The notes below the pieces were generated by a model. It was given only the letters and a program-made list of their open reading frames with translations, was not told the origin of the DNA and searched no databases. From Phylloscopus collybita (taxonomy: Eukaryota; Chordata; Aves; Passeriformes; Phylloscopidae), in the NCBI GenBank assembly GCA_027886175.1, contig JAJNNQ010000009.1:24045501-24109500 (forward strand): a DNA stretch of 64,000 nt, given 5' to 3'. Position 1 is the stretch's first letter. Every line of letters starts with the position of its first letter. Made by a program: the position numbers and the translations under genes. Positions 1 to 14,000 of the stretch are shown here, piece by piece.

Positions 1-3000
1 TAGCATTTTAAGTTTTAAACATCCTCTTGACCATCCTAGCAGTGTACAGCCTTTATATAGTGTATGTTAAGACTCCACTTAGACCTACTTCTGCTCTTGA
101 GGATGTAGTAACGCAAATTTAATACATGCTTAACAGTATTAATGCATTATTTAACAGTAATTTTAAGGTACAAGTCAATCAGATGTGTGTCCATGTGTGT
201 GTTAATGCTGCAAATGTAACTACCTTCATGAAAATGACTGTTGTATTCTTACTTAGATCTTACACAGCTGTTTTTTATTAGCCAGAAAGTCAAGAAGCAA
301 TGTTAATGAATAGTTGCTGTCTTGTTATCTAAAAGTGTAGAATCTTTCAATATGTATTTCATGAGAGCCAACTTGAAGTCTTCTGGGAGCTGGGAGAAGA
401 TCCAGCTCCAGACACAAGAGAAAATTGGGCAGTGATATGAATGATTTAATAAGCCATTTTATTAATTATATAAAACCACAAAGTATTTATTACAGTTACC
501 ATGTGTATGTACTAGTGCCTGCAGACATTTGCTCTTTTGCTGGTGGACAGTGCAAATATTCCATATGAGATCAAAGGTGAGGTGCTGATGATGGGTGGAC
601 ATGCGAGGCACAGCTTTGTAGTAAACCCTCTTTGTGGTTTTGATGGGTTTGCTGCCAGATAGAACTACTCACAACTACAAGCAAAAGGCACACCCTGCTA
701 GCCACAGCAATGAATCAGTTCAGCCCTTCTTTTGTTGTGTCACAGGTCCAGATTTTATAGACAAATTTTACAGCAATAAAATTTTGGAAGTGTTATGATG
801 AGGGTTCCCAGATGCTTCTTTGGCTTTGCATAATGGTACCGGAAAGGATGACAACAGCAAAATGAGAAAAATGTTTATAACTTTTGAACTTGATGAATGA
901 ACAACTTCAGTAAAAAGCACGTTATATTTTCAGAGCATTTCCTAAAGCAAGAAAAACTTCCAGAAAAGAAACCGAAAAGTAGTGTGAGTGATGCAGCTGT
1001 GGCCGATTCAGATCTTGGTGTGCCAGGGAAAGCATGCCTCCACATGCTTCTGCTAGTAGTTCACGTACAGTTATCTTCCAAAATTATTATTGTGATTACT
1101 GCTTCCTGTGCCCTATCTTTTCCCTGGAGGGTAAACATGTGTTTCTTCCTAACAAATCAGAAATTATATGAGCCCTGAAAATCAGCTTGAAAAGCATTGG
1201 AGGTCCTGGTTTTTTAGCCCTGGTTTTTATTTGTTTGGATGCATAGAGCTGCTGTTTGCAAGGCTCCTGCTACATATGGTAAGAGTTGCAGTGCAACACA
1301 ATACAGTCTTTTGCATAGAAGCTGCCTAATCTGAGCATATATTTCTGTGTTTATATTTCCCAGGGTAAAGGGACGCCTGTGATTCAGTACAATCCTCCAT
1401 AAAGATGCCCCCAGGCAGTGTTCTGTCTGAAGTGACTTGTGCTTCTTGGACCATGGCAGCGTGGTGTTGTAAGAGATGCCACATGTTACTTCAGACAGAG
1501 CGTGCAGCTTCTCAAGCCTGGAAGCAGAGCAGAATGGGCATGTGTTGTCCAAACCTGCCTCTACACACACGTACTAAGTCATTGGTGTTGCTTTCTGGTA
1601 AAAGGTATCAATGCCTCATGTGGGATTTTGTATTTGGTAGTTGTGGAGAGCCACAGTCTGTTATGTTCCCACTTACCTGTTTTTTAAAAGAGCTGTTTTA
1701 CTAATTTCCTGTTGATATCAGGAAGATGGCCTGCCAAGGAGGTTGTAAGCTCTGGTCTTTCTGTTTCCTTGGACTCATCAGAATAGCACTATGGGGGACA
1801 GAATTCTTTCATTTGTGTTGCAGAAAGAGAAGACAGTAGAAAATATGGGACTCACAAATGGCATAATAAACCTATTTCTGTCTCATTTAGAGACCTGTGG
1901 ATAGGTTTTCTGTTTGCATAAAACAGAATGATATCCTACTTTTCACTTCTTTCCTGTACAGTTGGTACCACCTGAAATAAAGAAATGGGGAATTAGTGGT
2001 GTTGCTGGTCATGTCTGCAATGTATGCTAATGTTGCTTTTTTGCTAGGATGCTATTATTTGTATTCAGACTTTAATGAAATAAATAGGCAACACACAGCT
2101 CTCAGAAAAGTTTTTCCATGCTGTCTGTGGATTTAGGCACTGAAGTGCTAATGTATGCTCATGGAATGCTGTTTTCACAGTGAGAAGTAAAACTTGAAAG
2201 CTGAATAGTGTACATAGTTCCAGTGCTTTCCAGAGATTTCAACTTCTGGCATGTGGTCAAATACTCTCAGAACTCCAGTGCAAACACTTGGATATGTTCT
2301 TAATCAAGCACATGATGGCATAGGAGTGTTTCCATTTGCTGCAGAGGTTTTTTACACCATTGATCTGTGAGAAGGAATAAAACTGCATTTCCATCTCTGG
2401 CACAAAGGTGTTACACATGTACAGATGAAGTTTGATTATGGAAATTTGCTTTTCAATTAAAAACTCAGAAGATGTGTATCTTTTTGAGAGGGGATGTCCA
2501 ATACTGAAACAATAAACACAGTTTGAATAAGTTCCTACTAGCAGCTGTATTTATCAAACCCCTGACATACAATCCTGATCCATCATAACATAATGGCTAG
2601 AAAACTCATCAGGAGGTCTGGTCCCATTTTTCTTGCCTAAAGCAGAATTGTTGCTATTATTCTTTATGAAATTCTTTGTTTTACTTTTTCAGGACCTCCA
2701 ATAAAGTCCTATTCACTAATTTTTCAGGCATTCCATTCTAATGTGTCCCATCATCTCTGACAAGATTTTGTTGATACCTAGCTTCAGTCCATCTTGCCAC
2801 AATATTGAGCCATTGTGTCTTCTGATAGCCATAGTGTTCACAGAAAACAGACTATCCTATCTCTGTGCATTTTCCCTTCACTTGAACATGCATTTGACTC
2901 CCATCAATGTGCCCTTCTGGAGGTTGTGTAACTCCAGCTTATTTTACTGTAGCCATGTGACTCATGTTATGCAGAACTCTGATCATTCTTGTTTCCTCTT

Positions 3001-3179
3001 CTAGATTCAATCCAGTAGAATGCTGCTCAGACAGGAAGACAGTGTGGTGGCCTGTTATAGGTTTTATTTTTCATAAGTGGTGGATTATTCTTAACTGTAT
3101 AACTAATTCCCTACTTTAGGCAGTATTTTGGATGTTTCTTTTTACTCATGGAACAATAATTTTGTTTCCCTTTCCTTAG
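1..3179 (+). other. ATP10D intron (partial), no exon seen
   Basis: No coding exon is recognisable on either strand, and the DKTGTLT exon is not here. The sequence is unique-looking AT-rich intron with scattered short open frames. Confidence 0.6.
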
Positions 3180-3415
3180 CAAAGAGGTTGGAATCTTACC
3201 AAGAGATGGATTCAGAGGATGAGGATTCAGCTGATTGTCAGTGTGGCTCTTCAACCCCTGCATCAAAATGTCAGGGGCACAACTGCCGAGCTGTGTGTGA
3301 ACCTTTGAACAGAAAGTCTTCGAATCAGTTGTCTGGTAGTTACTCTGCATTCAAAAGGCCAGATGAAGCAGGTGATGTTCCCCGCTCAGGAGACATGGCT
3401 TTCAGCAGTCCCATT
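3180..3415 (+). CDS. ATP10D: ATP10D exon (N-domain start, variable acidic region)
   Basis: The acceptor follows a pyrimidine run ending CCTTAG; the donor is ATT|GTAAGT. The exon starts with two bases that complete a split codon and ends in phase 0, giving 78 full codons. The peptide begins [19 protein letters not shown], the sequence that in ATP10 proteins closely follows the phosphorylation motif. The rest is a poorly conserved, Ser- and charge-rich segment, as usual for this part of class 5 flippases. I saw no exon encoding DKTGTLT in positions 1-3179. Confidence 0.88.
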
Positions 3416-4950
3416 GTAAGTAAAAGCTCTTGGGTTTGATGCTAAATTTCTGAATTAACTCTGAGAGTAGTCTCTTCTTACTCCTATTTGATCATGTTGG
3501 TTGTGATTTAAGGAATCCTTTCTCTCTTCACCAAAATCAGAAGTCTCAGATGGGTTGGTTGCATGCTATTTACAACTGATATTGCAGACACGTTGGTCCA
3601 TGAAAGTCTGTACTTCGACTATTGCTGCTCTGCATCCATGATCACTTCAGATGAAATTACCAACTTAATAACAGTTTGTTCTTTTCTTTTAAGAGGTTTC
3701 TAGCATTTTCTTTTGTTTTTAATAGGAAATATTTATATGGCCAATACTTATTTGAAGTTATGAGAGGAAAAAACTCTGCTTCTGTACCTGAAGGTGTCTA
3801 AATACCATTCATCATACTTAATCTCTGTTGATGTGTCTAAGGCTATGAACTAAGCCTTTAGTGTTTACCTCTTTGGGCAGGAAGTTTGCTATTTTCAATG
3901 GACTAGCACAAGGCAGTAAACATGCCAGTGTTCCTCTGTTTCCTGATGCAACCAGCTCAGTACAGGAGGGAAGTTCTATGAGCTTCTACACTTCGATAAT
4001 TTGTAAGTGATTTAACCTCCAGAGACTAAGTTTTCAACTGATGGACAGTTTTGTTCGTTTCATAATAGGAAACAGATGTTGTACCAGACACACAGCTGCT
4101 GGAGAAGTTCAGTCAAATTTCTTGTCATTCCTATCAACAATCAGAAGAAGCTAGCAGCAACTTATCTTTGGAGACAATGTATATCACTGACTTCTTTCTT
4201 GCTCTGGCAATCTGTAATACTGTTGTAGTTTCAGGCCCCAATCAGCCACGTCAGAAGGTAAGAAGGCTTTGCTTTTGGCTATTTGGCCATATTTGCAAGT
4301 AGCTTTTGGTTCAGTTACAAAAAGAAAAATACAATTAACTGACATTTTAAAAATTATCATTTTCACCTCTGCTGGTTTGTCCTGTTAGAAAGAAGGGAAA
4401 TACTGTAAAACCATGGAGTGCAGTGAGTCAATGAATAAAATAATGCTGATAAATTGGCTTCAGTCTTTTTGTTTCTGTGACCATTTGAAACTTTTACAAG
4501 ACAAATTTGGAGATTAAATTGCAGTTGTAATTTTTTCCGTATTCTAGTTATGGAGTTTTTAGATATGGGTATAACTTCCTGTAAGAATACATTGACACCC
4601 AGGTTACCTTCACAAATAGGTTACTGTTGCCTGAAAAATAAGAATAATTGCTGAAGATTCACAGAATATTGAAACTGAGAATACTCTTACCTGTTCCCTG
4701 ACTATTCAAATACAGATTCAATGAAAGTATGGAAGATGAAGTTTTATGTGTATATTAGTCTGAAGAAAAATTGCTTTGCAGTATGGCATAAAGTTGTCTC
4801 ACCATGAATTAACAGTGCATTTGCTAGGCTGCCCTGGTTGAGTAGTTTGGAGTGACCTCTTGACCTCTTGTTGTTTTCAGTGCAAACAACCTAACTTTTT
4901 TTAAAAAAAATAGTACTACTTCTTTTAAAATCTTTTGGGTTTTTTCATAA

Positions 4951-5011
<61 letters not shown>

Positions 5012-8000
5012 CAGTTTGGACTATGTTGCGGGTAATTCCCTAGTTCAACTTTGATTTCTTTCCCTCATTACCTGGTGATCTACATTTGTTGACTTTGTTT
5101 ATGGAAAAAAAAATTAGTGATGTGCAGAACTAGATTTTGGTGTCTCTCTAGGTAGTAAACCTACAACCATAGCTGGAGACATTCACAAAACATATCCTGT
5201 GAGGTATGAAGTACTCCCTATGTATAAATAAGCCTGATATTTTAGTGTGCTTCCAAGCATTCCCAGAAAGTGCAGTAGGCAGCCTAGAGATCCATATGTG
5301 GATGAGGCAGATGAGATCAGAGTCAATAGTTAGCTATTCCTTAAATGGGATGGAGAAAAATACAAAGGTGACAGTCTTGGTTTTTTGAGAGTAATATGGC
5401 TGAATAACTTGCCAGAAGGCTAGAAGATCTCCAGGTCACTAGTAGGTGGGAGGAGCAATAGGGAAGGAGGTTTCTGAGTTCATGATTATGAAATGACAGG
5501 AAAGAACTCAAGGCAATGGGAGATTTTAGTGTTGCCATAGGAAGAGGCAGTGAAAGGATCTTCGTAGTCTCTGTTTCCATGATGTTGAATTGCAGCTTGC
5601 ACATTGCAACTTGTTAAAACTGTGGAGGAACTGAACCACAGTTTGTCCCTACTTTTTGCTTTTCAGTGGCAAAAGAGAACATGCTTCCAGATAACTCATT
5701 CTTACATCCTCACCAGCAACATGAAAGGAATATCAGCCTCATAGGCCTTGTTTTTGTAAGCTGTTACCTATCTAGCTGTTCTGAGTAACAGGAAACCAAT
5801 TATTTTATAACATTGATCACAGGGGAACTGTTTTTTGATTTAGAACACTAAAAACTGCTGATAAGGTACTGTATGTTTAGCAGTTTTTGTAGCTAGTTAG
5901 TGTGAGGGGGTTGGTTTATTCTTCACAAATATTTTGCTAATCCAGAACAAGGATTAAAGTGTTAGTTCAGTTTGCCACTTCTAAAAGTTACAGTGTCATA
6001 CTAAAAAGTTCTGAAAAGACGCATTGCATGGAGTCATGAATTAAACTTGAAACACACCTAATTTTCAGACCTGAAGTACTTTCACAGCTTATAGAGGCTA
6101 TTTACTGTACTCATATGGTTTCATGTTTACTTGAGCTGGGCATCTTTAATACAAGCAGTCAAACCCATGGTAAATTTTATAATACTACTTTCATTATGAA
6201 ACATACCTACTTTGTAAGATGTTTTTCCTTAATATAATAGGAAGAAATATAATAGGAATTCTTCCTTAAAATAGGAAGAATTTAACATAAATACCTTCTC
6301 TGTTTTGTTCCAGATGAGACTCTCTTCGCTGAGTAGGATGCCTGTTAAATCACTTGAGGAAATTAAGCAAATGTTCCAGAGGTTTTCAGTCTGGAGACTA
6401 AGTTCTTCCCCACTTCCAGGTGCAAAGGAGTCATCAGCTGAAAGCCCCAATAGTTTTGTGAGAAAACTGTCTATTTTTAGAATGAAAGTGGCTTCACCTA
6501 CTTTGGATGGAGCTGCTCAAAGAGTTTCTAAGACTCACAATACTGACAGCCCAGAAAATTCTCAAGTGCCTGGAGAACTAGATCTAGTGAATGTAGCTGC
6601 TGGAGGTGAGCCCAGCCAGGCTGTGTCACCGATTGAATTATCTCCCATACCAAAACTACGTTATGAAGCTGAGAGTCCAGACGAAGCCGCCTTGGTTCAT
6701 GCTGCTAGGGCTTATAAATGTGTTTTACAATCTAGGACTCCAGATCAAGTAACTGTGGACTTTGCAGGTCTGGGGTCTTTAACGTTTCAGCTTTTGCATA
6801 TCCTGCCTTTTGATTCACTGCGGAAAAGGATGTCAGTGGTGGTTCGGCATCCAGTCTCCAACAAAGTGGTGGTGTACACAAAAGGTGCAGACTCAGTCAT
6901 GATGGATTTGTTAAGAACTGCATCTGAAGGTATCTGTAGAATTTGTAATTCTTTGCTTCCCCTTATCATTCTTTAATGATAAGTTTTAACATTTTGCTAC
7001 TTAAAGAATGTATTTAGACCTTCAAAATTTTCCACTAAATTTAGCCTAAACATGCCTGTTTAATTTGCTTTCTCACATTTTCCTGTGATAGTACATACTA
7101 ATAATTCTGAAATTGAAGAGAAGATTAAAGAGAGAACCCAGCAGCATTTGGATTACTATGCCAGAAAAGGACTGCGCACTCTGTGTATTGCTAAGAAGGT
7201 ATTTCTTTTAATACATATTTTGAAGAACGCTTGCAGTCTGTGACCAGCCTCAAGTAGTATCACCAATGGAGCAAACATCGCTTCTCCTAAACAGATTCTT
7301 TTGTTTCCTCATTTTGTTTATCCTGATGTTCTGTAAGAAGGAATTTATAAAAAATCCCAGATCAATTCCTGACATTGGTTACACTGCAATTGTTGTCAGT
7401 TTAGGATGCCAAGCATCTTAGCATCCTAATTTTAAAACAGGGTTTGTCAGATAGCCAGATTTTTCTTTAGGAGTTGTTGGCAGGTCTCCTTGTGTGAATC
7501 TTACCCTGGGTGGAATTGCAGACACAGAAAACAGATCAAGTCGCCCGTTTTATTGGGTTTCACCAGCAGTTCACAGTGGTACAAGCTGTTGGATGCACAA
7601 CTGAAGTGATGTTTTGAGACTCCATTTTAAATTCAAAACTGCTCAAAAGTAAAATTCCATAGGGATTGAAACGGGTAAGAAGCCTCTTTACAAAGCTTTG
7701 TGCAAGGTGAAACCACAGGCTGTGTATCTGTACAGCCATCAAGCTGTACCCAGCTGTGCAGAGGTTCTGTGACAGTGTCAGCTGCAGGTGAGCAGCAGTA
7801 GAGAGAGTGTGCTGTGCCCATTGCCCTGCCTGCTTTCCATCTAAATGGAAATGTCAGGCAGCCCCAGGAACCTGCAGGGTGCCAATGAGTAGCCTGGCAA
7901 AGTAATCTAACACTCTGAACATTGTACTAAATCCATGGACATCCTGGAGCATGTTAAGCAGTGCACTGCCAGGGGCATTTGTAGGTTTGGGATGTGGACA

Positions 8001-11000
8001 GCAGAATGAACCACAAGAACACTTTTGATGCACTGTTGAAAACCCAGTGGAGATACATGCCATATGTTTTCCCTCCCTGTGTAGGTGATGAGTGATGCAG
8101 AGTATGCAGAGTGGTTAAATCATCGTTTTTTAGCAGAAACCAGCATTGACAATAGGGAGGACCTGCTGCTTGAATCTGCCATGAGGCTTGAGACCAAACT
8201 AACTTTGCTTGGTAGGTAGAAAATACTGTAACTCCCAGGAAAATGCCCATTTTGGGCATAATGGATGTTCATAATTGGAATTTGCGTGCAGAGAGCTGTG
8301 CTAATCTCAATCTGTGTAACACATAGCTTTCTACAGATTTAGAATTTATTGTCCTGAATTTTCATACTTCTCACTAGTAAAGCACAGTGTATCAGTTGTA
8401 AAGCACACTGAAGACAGATGGTACTCTCCTGTTGTTTATAAAAATCTGTTGGGTGGGTTTTTTTGTTTGTTTGGGGTGTTTTGTTTTTTATTGTTATTAT
8501 TGGGTATTTTTCTGTCTTCACTAGAGTTTTTAAATGTCATTATAATAGGCACATAAAATGATAGTAACAAGTCACAGGCCTGCTTGTGCACATATTCAGA
8601 GATACTCCACTTCTGGGCATATTTTCTATCAGTGTTGCATTCATGGCACAGCAGGTGTACTTGCACTGTGTTTTCACCCGTAATAACATGGAGAAAAGAG
8701 GTCAGGCATGCTTCTGCAGGAACCATTCCTCTGAAGGTCATTCAGCTGTGCAGAAATGAAACAAAAAAATGTTTGCTGTAGGTGTGTGAAAGGTAAACTG
8801 CAGGCAGTCTGGAATAATCATTTTAGAGAACCGCCCAGCGAATAACATTTGGAAAACAAACTGCAAAGATCTTACTATAGTGGTAAAGGCAGCTCATGCT
8901 AAAAGCTCAAGAGAGACAGATCCTATTGTGTAAAAGGTGCTCCTTCCCTCATTTTGTGTCATATCTGCTTAGTGCAAATGCTGTAAACCTTGATACTAAA
9001 GGAATTCTGGGATTACTGGCTTTGGTTTCTAGAGAGAAGCCAGAGCAGTGCTGCAAACTGATTCTTTTTTAAGGATATACAGGTACCCTTTGCCACAAAA
9101 GCCAACAAAGAGAGAAGTCAAGCTGCTTTGGAGACCTGCTGTCTTGCAGACTCATGTCTCTGGTGTGACAGTAAGCAATATGGGCTGGCCCTAACATTAA
9201 ATGGAAGTTAAAATAAGGAGGTTAAATGACTTCATTCTGCCAAGGTGCTTGCTTTCAGGAATTTCCAAGGACATCATGGTAGCATGTCTGTTTTGGGATG
9301 TGGGTGCAGACAGAGAACCAGCTCATCCTGTCACTCTTGGAGCGTTTTGGTTTTGGAAATATAGCAGCACTAAACTTTCTGCTTGTCCAAATTAAGGTGC
9401 CACTGGCATTGAAGATCGCCTGCAGGAGGGTGTTCCAGACACAATACAGGCATTACGGAAAGCTGGAATAAAAATATGGATGTTGACAGGTGACAAGAGA
9501 GAGACAGCTGTCAACATTGCCTATGCTTGTCAACTGCTGGAACCGGAGGACAGAATCTTCACTCTTAAATCACAGAGTAGGGTGAGTAGAAGAGCAGATT
9601 TTCTTCTCTGCTGAAAAATTCAATAAGGCTATTCCACAGGACAATACAGAAATGCAAATGTTGTTTGCTTGGGAAACCAAAGAACATTTGCTTTTCTTTA
9701 TTGTTCTTGCTTGTGGGTAAAATATGAAATTCTTTCTATGTATGTGACATCTGTTTCTTTATATACAGTCCCTACATTATGATGAATTATTTTAATTGAA
9801 AGACTTCTTAATTTCTCTCTGTGGTAAGCTAAGGATTTGACTTAGCCTCAGATTTTTAGGATTGTTCTAAGATATTTAGTTTTTCTTTTTTTTCTCTGCT
9901 TATATGTGTCTTAAGAAATACAATCTGTATATGCCATAAAAGATAGTGTGGCAAGAAGTAACTGTTGGGAAAATAAAGTGAAAAAAGAAAGGAGTTTTAG
10001 TCCAGTTGTGTTTGAGGAAAGCTTGGAGTTTGATTTGTGCCAACACTTTTCCTTGGCTGGGAAATGAGTGTTTTACTTGACAGTGAGAACTAAGCCCCTT
10101 TTGCAGAAGCATTCTTCCCCCCTCTTAATGGGCTTAGAAATAAAAATCAGGATTTGATACCATTGTATTTCAAGGTAAAATGATGAGAAGATTTAAGAAG
10201 TTGTATTTTCATCTGTGTTGCATGTGCTTTACATATATTGATACCACAAACTTTTTGAGCATTTTGTCTTGACTCTGATAAGATAAAATATTCCACAAGG
10301 CCAGTTCTTTGGTAATTCATGGCAGCTCATCTGTAATGTGATATGAAGGGCACTTTTGTCTTTGCATGCAGACAAAAGAAGCACAAAGAGCAAAAGTTTT
10401 CTATCAAAGCTGTATTTATCTTACAGATTCCATAATGGTTGCTTTTCCTGCCAGTCTGTGAAGGTTTTCTGGCTTGCTTAGGTTTTTCTCTCTTCTCCTA
10501 ATGCAATACCCAAGCAAATCTGCTTAAGCAAAGTTTATCACAGACACTTTTATTAACAACAGTCTGCGTCCTTTGTGATTTTAAAGGGGTATTCAGCCTC
10601 ATGCCTGAGCCTTTCAAGATAAATACTATATAAGGACAGCATTTGACCGTTTCCCCATACATATTTTATGAATTGAAGGAGGCAGAGTAGAAACAGTATT
10701 TCATAAGATGCCTTTCTCTTGTCTTTAGGATGCCTGTGCCCTGGTAATGGGTAAAATTTTAGAAGCCATCCAGAAGAATGCTTCTGTCAAAAAAAACACC
10801 AGTGAGAAACTTGGAAATGTCTCTGCAAGTCCCTCCACCCAAGCTCGAGGGTTCAATGCAGGCCTGGTTATTGATGGAAGGACTTTAGAACATGTCCTTC
10901 ATGACAGCCTGCAGAATGTTTTCTTGGAACTCACACAGAAATGTCGGGCTGTAGTCTGTTGCCAAGCCACACCACTGCAGAAGAGTGTCCTGGTCAAACT

Positions 11001-14000
11001 GGTGCGAAGTAAGCTAAAGGCAATGACATTAGCTGTAGGTGAGTCTTGTGGTTATCCTCCTTTCTCTGAAAAGAAGTGGAAGCCAGTTTCTTCTCTTGTA
11101 TATTAATACCTGTCACAAAGTTTATTTTATGAGCAAGATAATCCTTTGAATTGTAGTTGTCCCAGACATAAGATGATGTTTGTCTTCTGAAGTAGCAAAT
11201 TTAGTCCATAAATTTATCTCAGTATAAGGCAGTAAGAGCAGCATCAGTAACAGTGCTATGTAACATGCAAAGCAGCAAGTGAGAGCATTTTTCTTTCCAT
11301 CACAACCCCCCGAAATAAGGAGGCAGAGGGGAGATGACTGGCTGTGAGTTAAAGCACCCGCATTTTCTGGTGCAGTATGCCAGCTAAATTCTGATAAAAG
11401 GAACAGCTATTATCTATTTGGAGAACACAGCTCAGTTCAGTTGGGCCTTCCACCTACTAATCCTGTTTTCCTTAGGGTTTTTCAGTGTTGGTCATAAAAA
11501 TGCATTTCTCTGAATTCTGTGGTGTTTGACATTTGTCTTTTCCTGCTACCTCCATAGCAATGTGATAGCCAGCAAAGCTAGTTTTGATTTTTCCTCTTTT
11601 CTCTGTAGGTGATGGTGCAAATGATGTCAGTATGATCCAGGTGGCTGACACCGGTGTGGGAATATCTGGCCAGGAAGGCATGCAGGTAGTGAATCCAAAG
11701 ACAGCTGCAAATGATGTCAAGTTCCAGTTTAAATCAGTTCAGAGTGTACTCTGGAGACCCAATAGCTCCACAATCCCTTCCCTTACATGGGCAAGATTTT
11801 GCAGCCTGAGCCTCACACCCAGGTCCCAGCATTCCACCAGGAGGAATCAGAAGCTGAATGCTGCAGGTCAAGCTCCAAACAACAGGTTGCTGCCTGTCAG
11901 TGAGCTCCATGTTACTCATGTCATACAGGGAAATGAGCAGCCTAAGTGTCAGTGATTTCTGTGCACTTGTGTGGTAGTAATGATGACAGCCACGTTCCTG
12001 CCTGTGCTGTGTTGGACTGAGCTGTGTGTGTTAGTTGTAAAGTCTTGTATGGAAGGGGATATCTGAGTGAGATTAACCTGGCAAGCACTATGTATAAAAA
12101 ATGATAAGGATTTCCAACAGTGGGTAAGTTGCTTGGTTTGCAGTATCTGAAGCTTATCTTTAGCAGTTTGGTTATAGCATATCCTTTTCTTTGTGTGTGT
12201 TGCAGGCTGTGATGGCAAGTGATTTTGCAATCTCTCAGTTTAGACACCTCAGGAAGCTGCTGCTTGTCCATGGTCACTGGTGTTATACCAGGCTTACCAA
12301 TATGGTGCTTTACTACTTCTACAAGAACGTGGTATGTAGCTGTCCCATTCTAGGGAAATGACAGTTTATGTATTTTTGAGAACTGAAAGGTTTAGTGAGG
12401 CTTTATTTTCTTCTTTCTCTTCCTATTGTGAATGGTCTTAAAAAACGTGTGTCAAACAATTCAGTTTCCCATTTGCCTGCAGAGACCAGAGGCTCTTATT
12501 TCTTGGACTAAACTTCCCACTCAAAACCATTGTTTGATTTGATTAAACAGTGGGTGAGGGTCATTACTAATATGGTGGCAGCATGACTGTTTCAGCCAGT
12601 TGTGTCTGATTTTGAAATGTTTCCACAGATTACTTAAACCAGACCTAAGACCTGCTGGTTTTTCTCTTGTTTTTAAAGCATTTGTCAATGGCTAAAATTT
12701 CATCATGCCATCCTTGGCTTTTCAGACCTACGTGAACCTCCTGTTTTGGTACCAGTTTTTCTGCGGATTTTCAGGCACATCAATGACTGACTACTGGATC
12801 TTGATTCTTTTCAATCTCCTTTTTACATCGGTGCCACCCATCATTTATGGTGTCTTGGACAAAGATGTGTCTGCAGAGATACTCATGGAACTCCCACAGC
12901 TTTACACAATGAGCCAGAAATCTGTGGTAGGTTACAGCATGCTTGGCCTGAAGCAAATTGAAATGGTCAGCATTTGAGCCACTTCTGTCTTTTTTTTATG
13001 TTTCATCTCAGACAAACATTGTTTTAAATTACTTTCTGTGTTAGGAAGTATCTAGGCCTGTGCAATATATGCACAAAGAAAAACCTATTTTTCAAAAGAT
13101 TTTTTAGGTTCTTTTCAGTCATAGACCCAATCTTATCAGCCATTTGGATGACAAAAGAAATTAAGGACTTCAGGTAAAGCAATGTAGTAGATAAACATTG
13201 TCACCAGCCCATTCATTTCATTCATTGTGTCAGCTGTCAACATGCTTCCTCAAACTGGGATTTGTTTGAGCAAGATAAGGGAACTCTATATTTTGTCTTT
13301 GTCTTATAAGGGTCTCAACTGCCAAAGAACCAGAGCAGATTAATTTCAAATAATCCTCAAAGAACTTCTGTCAGTCAGGGTACTTTTCACCTTACAGACA
13401 TGTTCTGAAATTTTCCTTCCCACCTGAAGATACTATACATCATGCCTGGTCTATTAGTAAATTCTGTTCAAACATTTAGCACAAAAAGTGGAAGGGAGTG
13501 AGGGAGTAGGTTCTAAATCAAAATTATATAAATCAGTGGGGGTTTTCCTTGTTTCTGCTTTGCTTAGCATGAATCCTAGAATAATTTTAACTTTATATTT
13601 CTAAAAATTTAATAATTAAAATAATATCTTTATTGTAACAGTTGAAGGCAGTGACATACTGAGCCTGAAACAAAATAGGTACTGATAGTCCAGAGAGAGG
13701 AAACATTGACTATATGAATCACCTAAAACTCAACATTTTCTTCATGATCAGATCCTACAATATAATTAGAAGGCATTTCTTTACCAAGAGGACTGTCATA
13801 CACTGGACTTCTTAGAGATGTGGTCAATGCCCTAAGTCTGTCAGTGTTAAGGAGGCGTTTGAACAATGCCCTTAACGACGTGTTTGAACTTTTGGTCAGA
13901 CCTGAAGTGGTCAGGCAGTTGGACAAGATAATCCCTTCCAACTGAAATATTTTATTCTGTTTTATTCTACTCTATTCTAACAAATAGTTAAAAAAAAAAA

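Larger units (their letters stand above)
7199..12725 (+). other. ATP10D introns between N-, P- and membrane-domain exons
   Basis: Six introns (7199-8084, 8212-9396, 9582-10728, 11039-11608, 11686-12205, 12332-12725), with the annotated exons between them. They are mostly unique AT-rich sequence. A T/G-rich stretch lies at about 8449-8513. No RNA gene or clear mobile element was recognised. Confidence 0.55.

Noticed and set aside
1..3179. Search for the ATP10D phosphorylation-site (DKTGTLT) exon
   Set aside because: No such peptide appears in any frame; the exon must be upstream of the window.
3128..3179. In-frame ATG upstream of the first ATP10D exon
   Set aside because: It lies in the intron before a clear acceptor; the exon starts at 3180 mid-codon.
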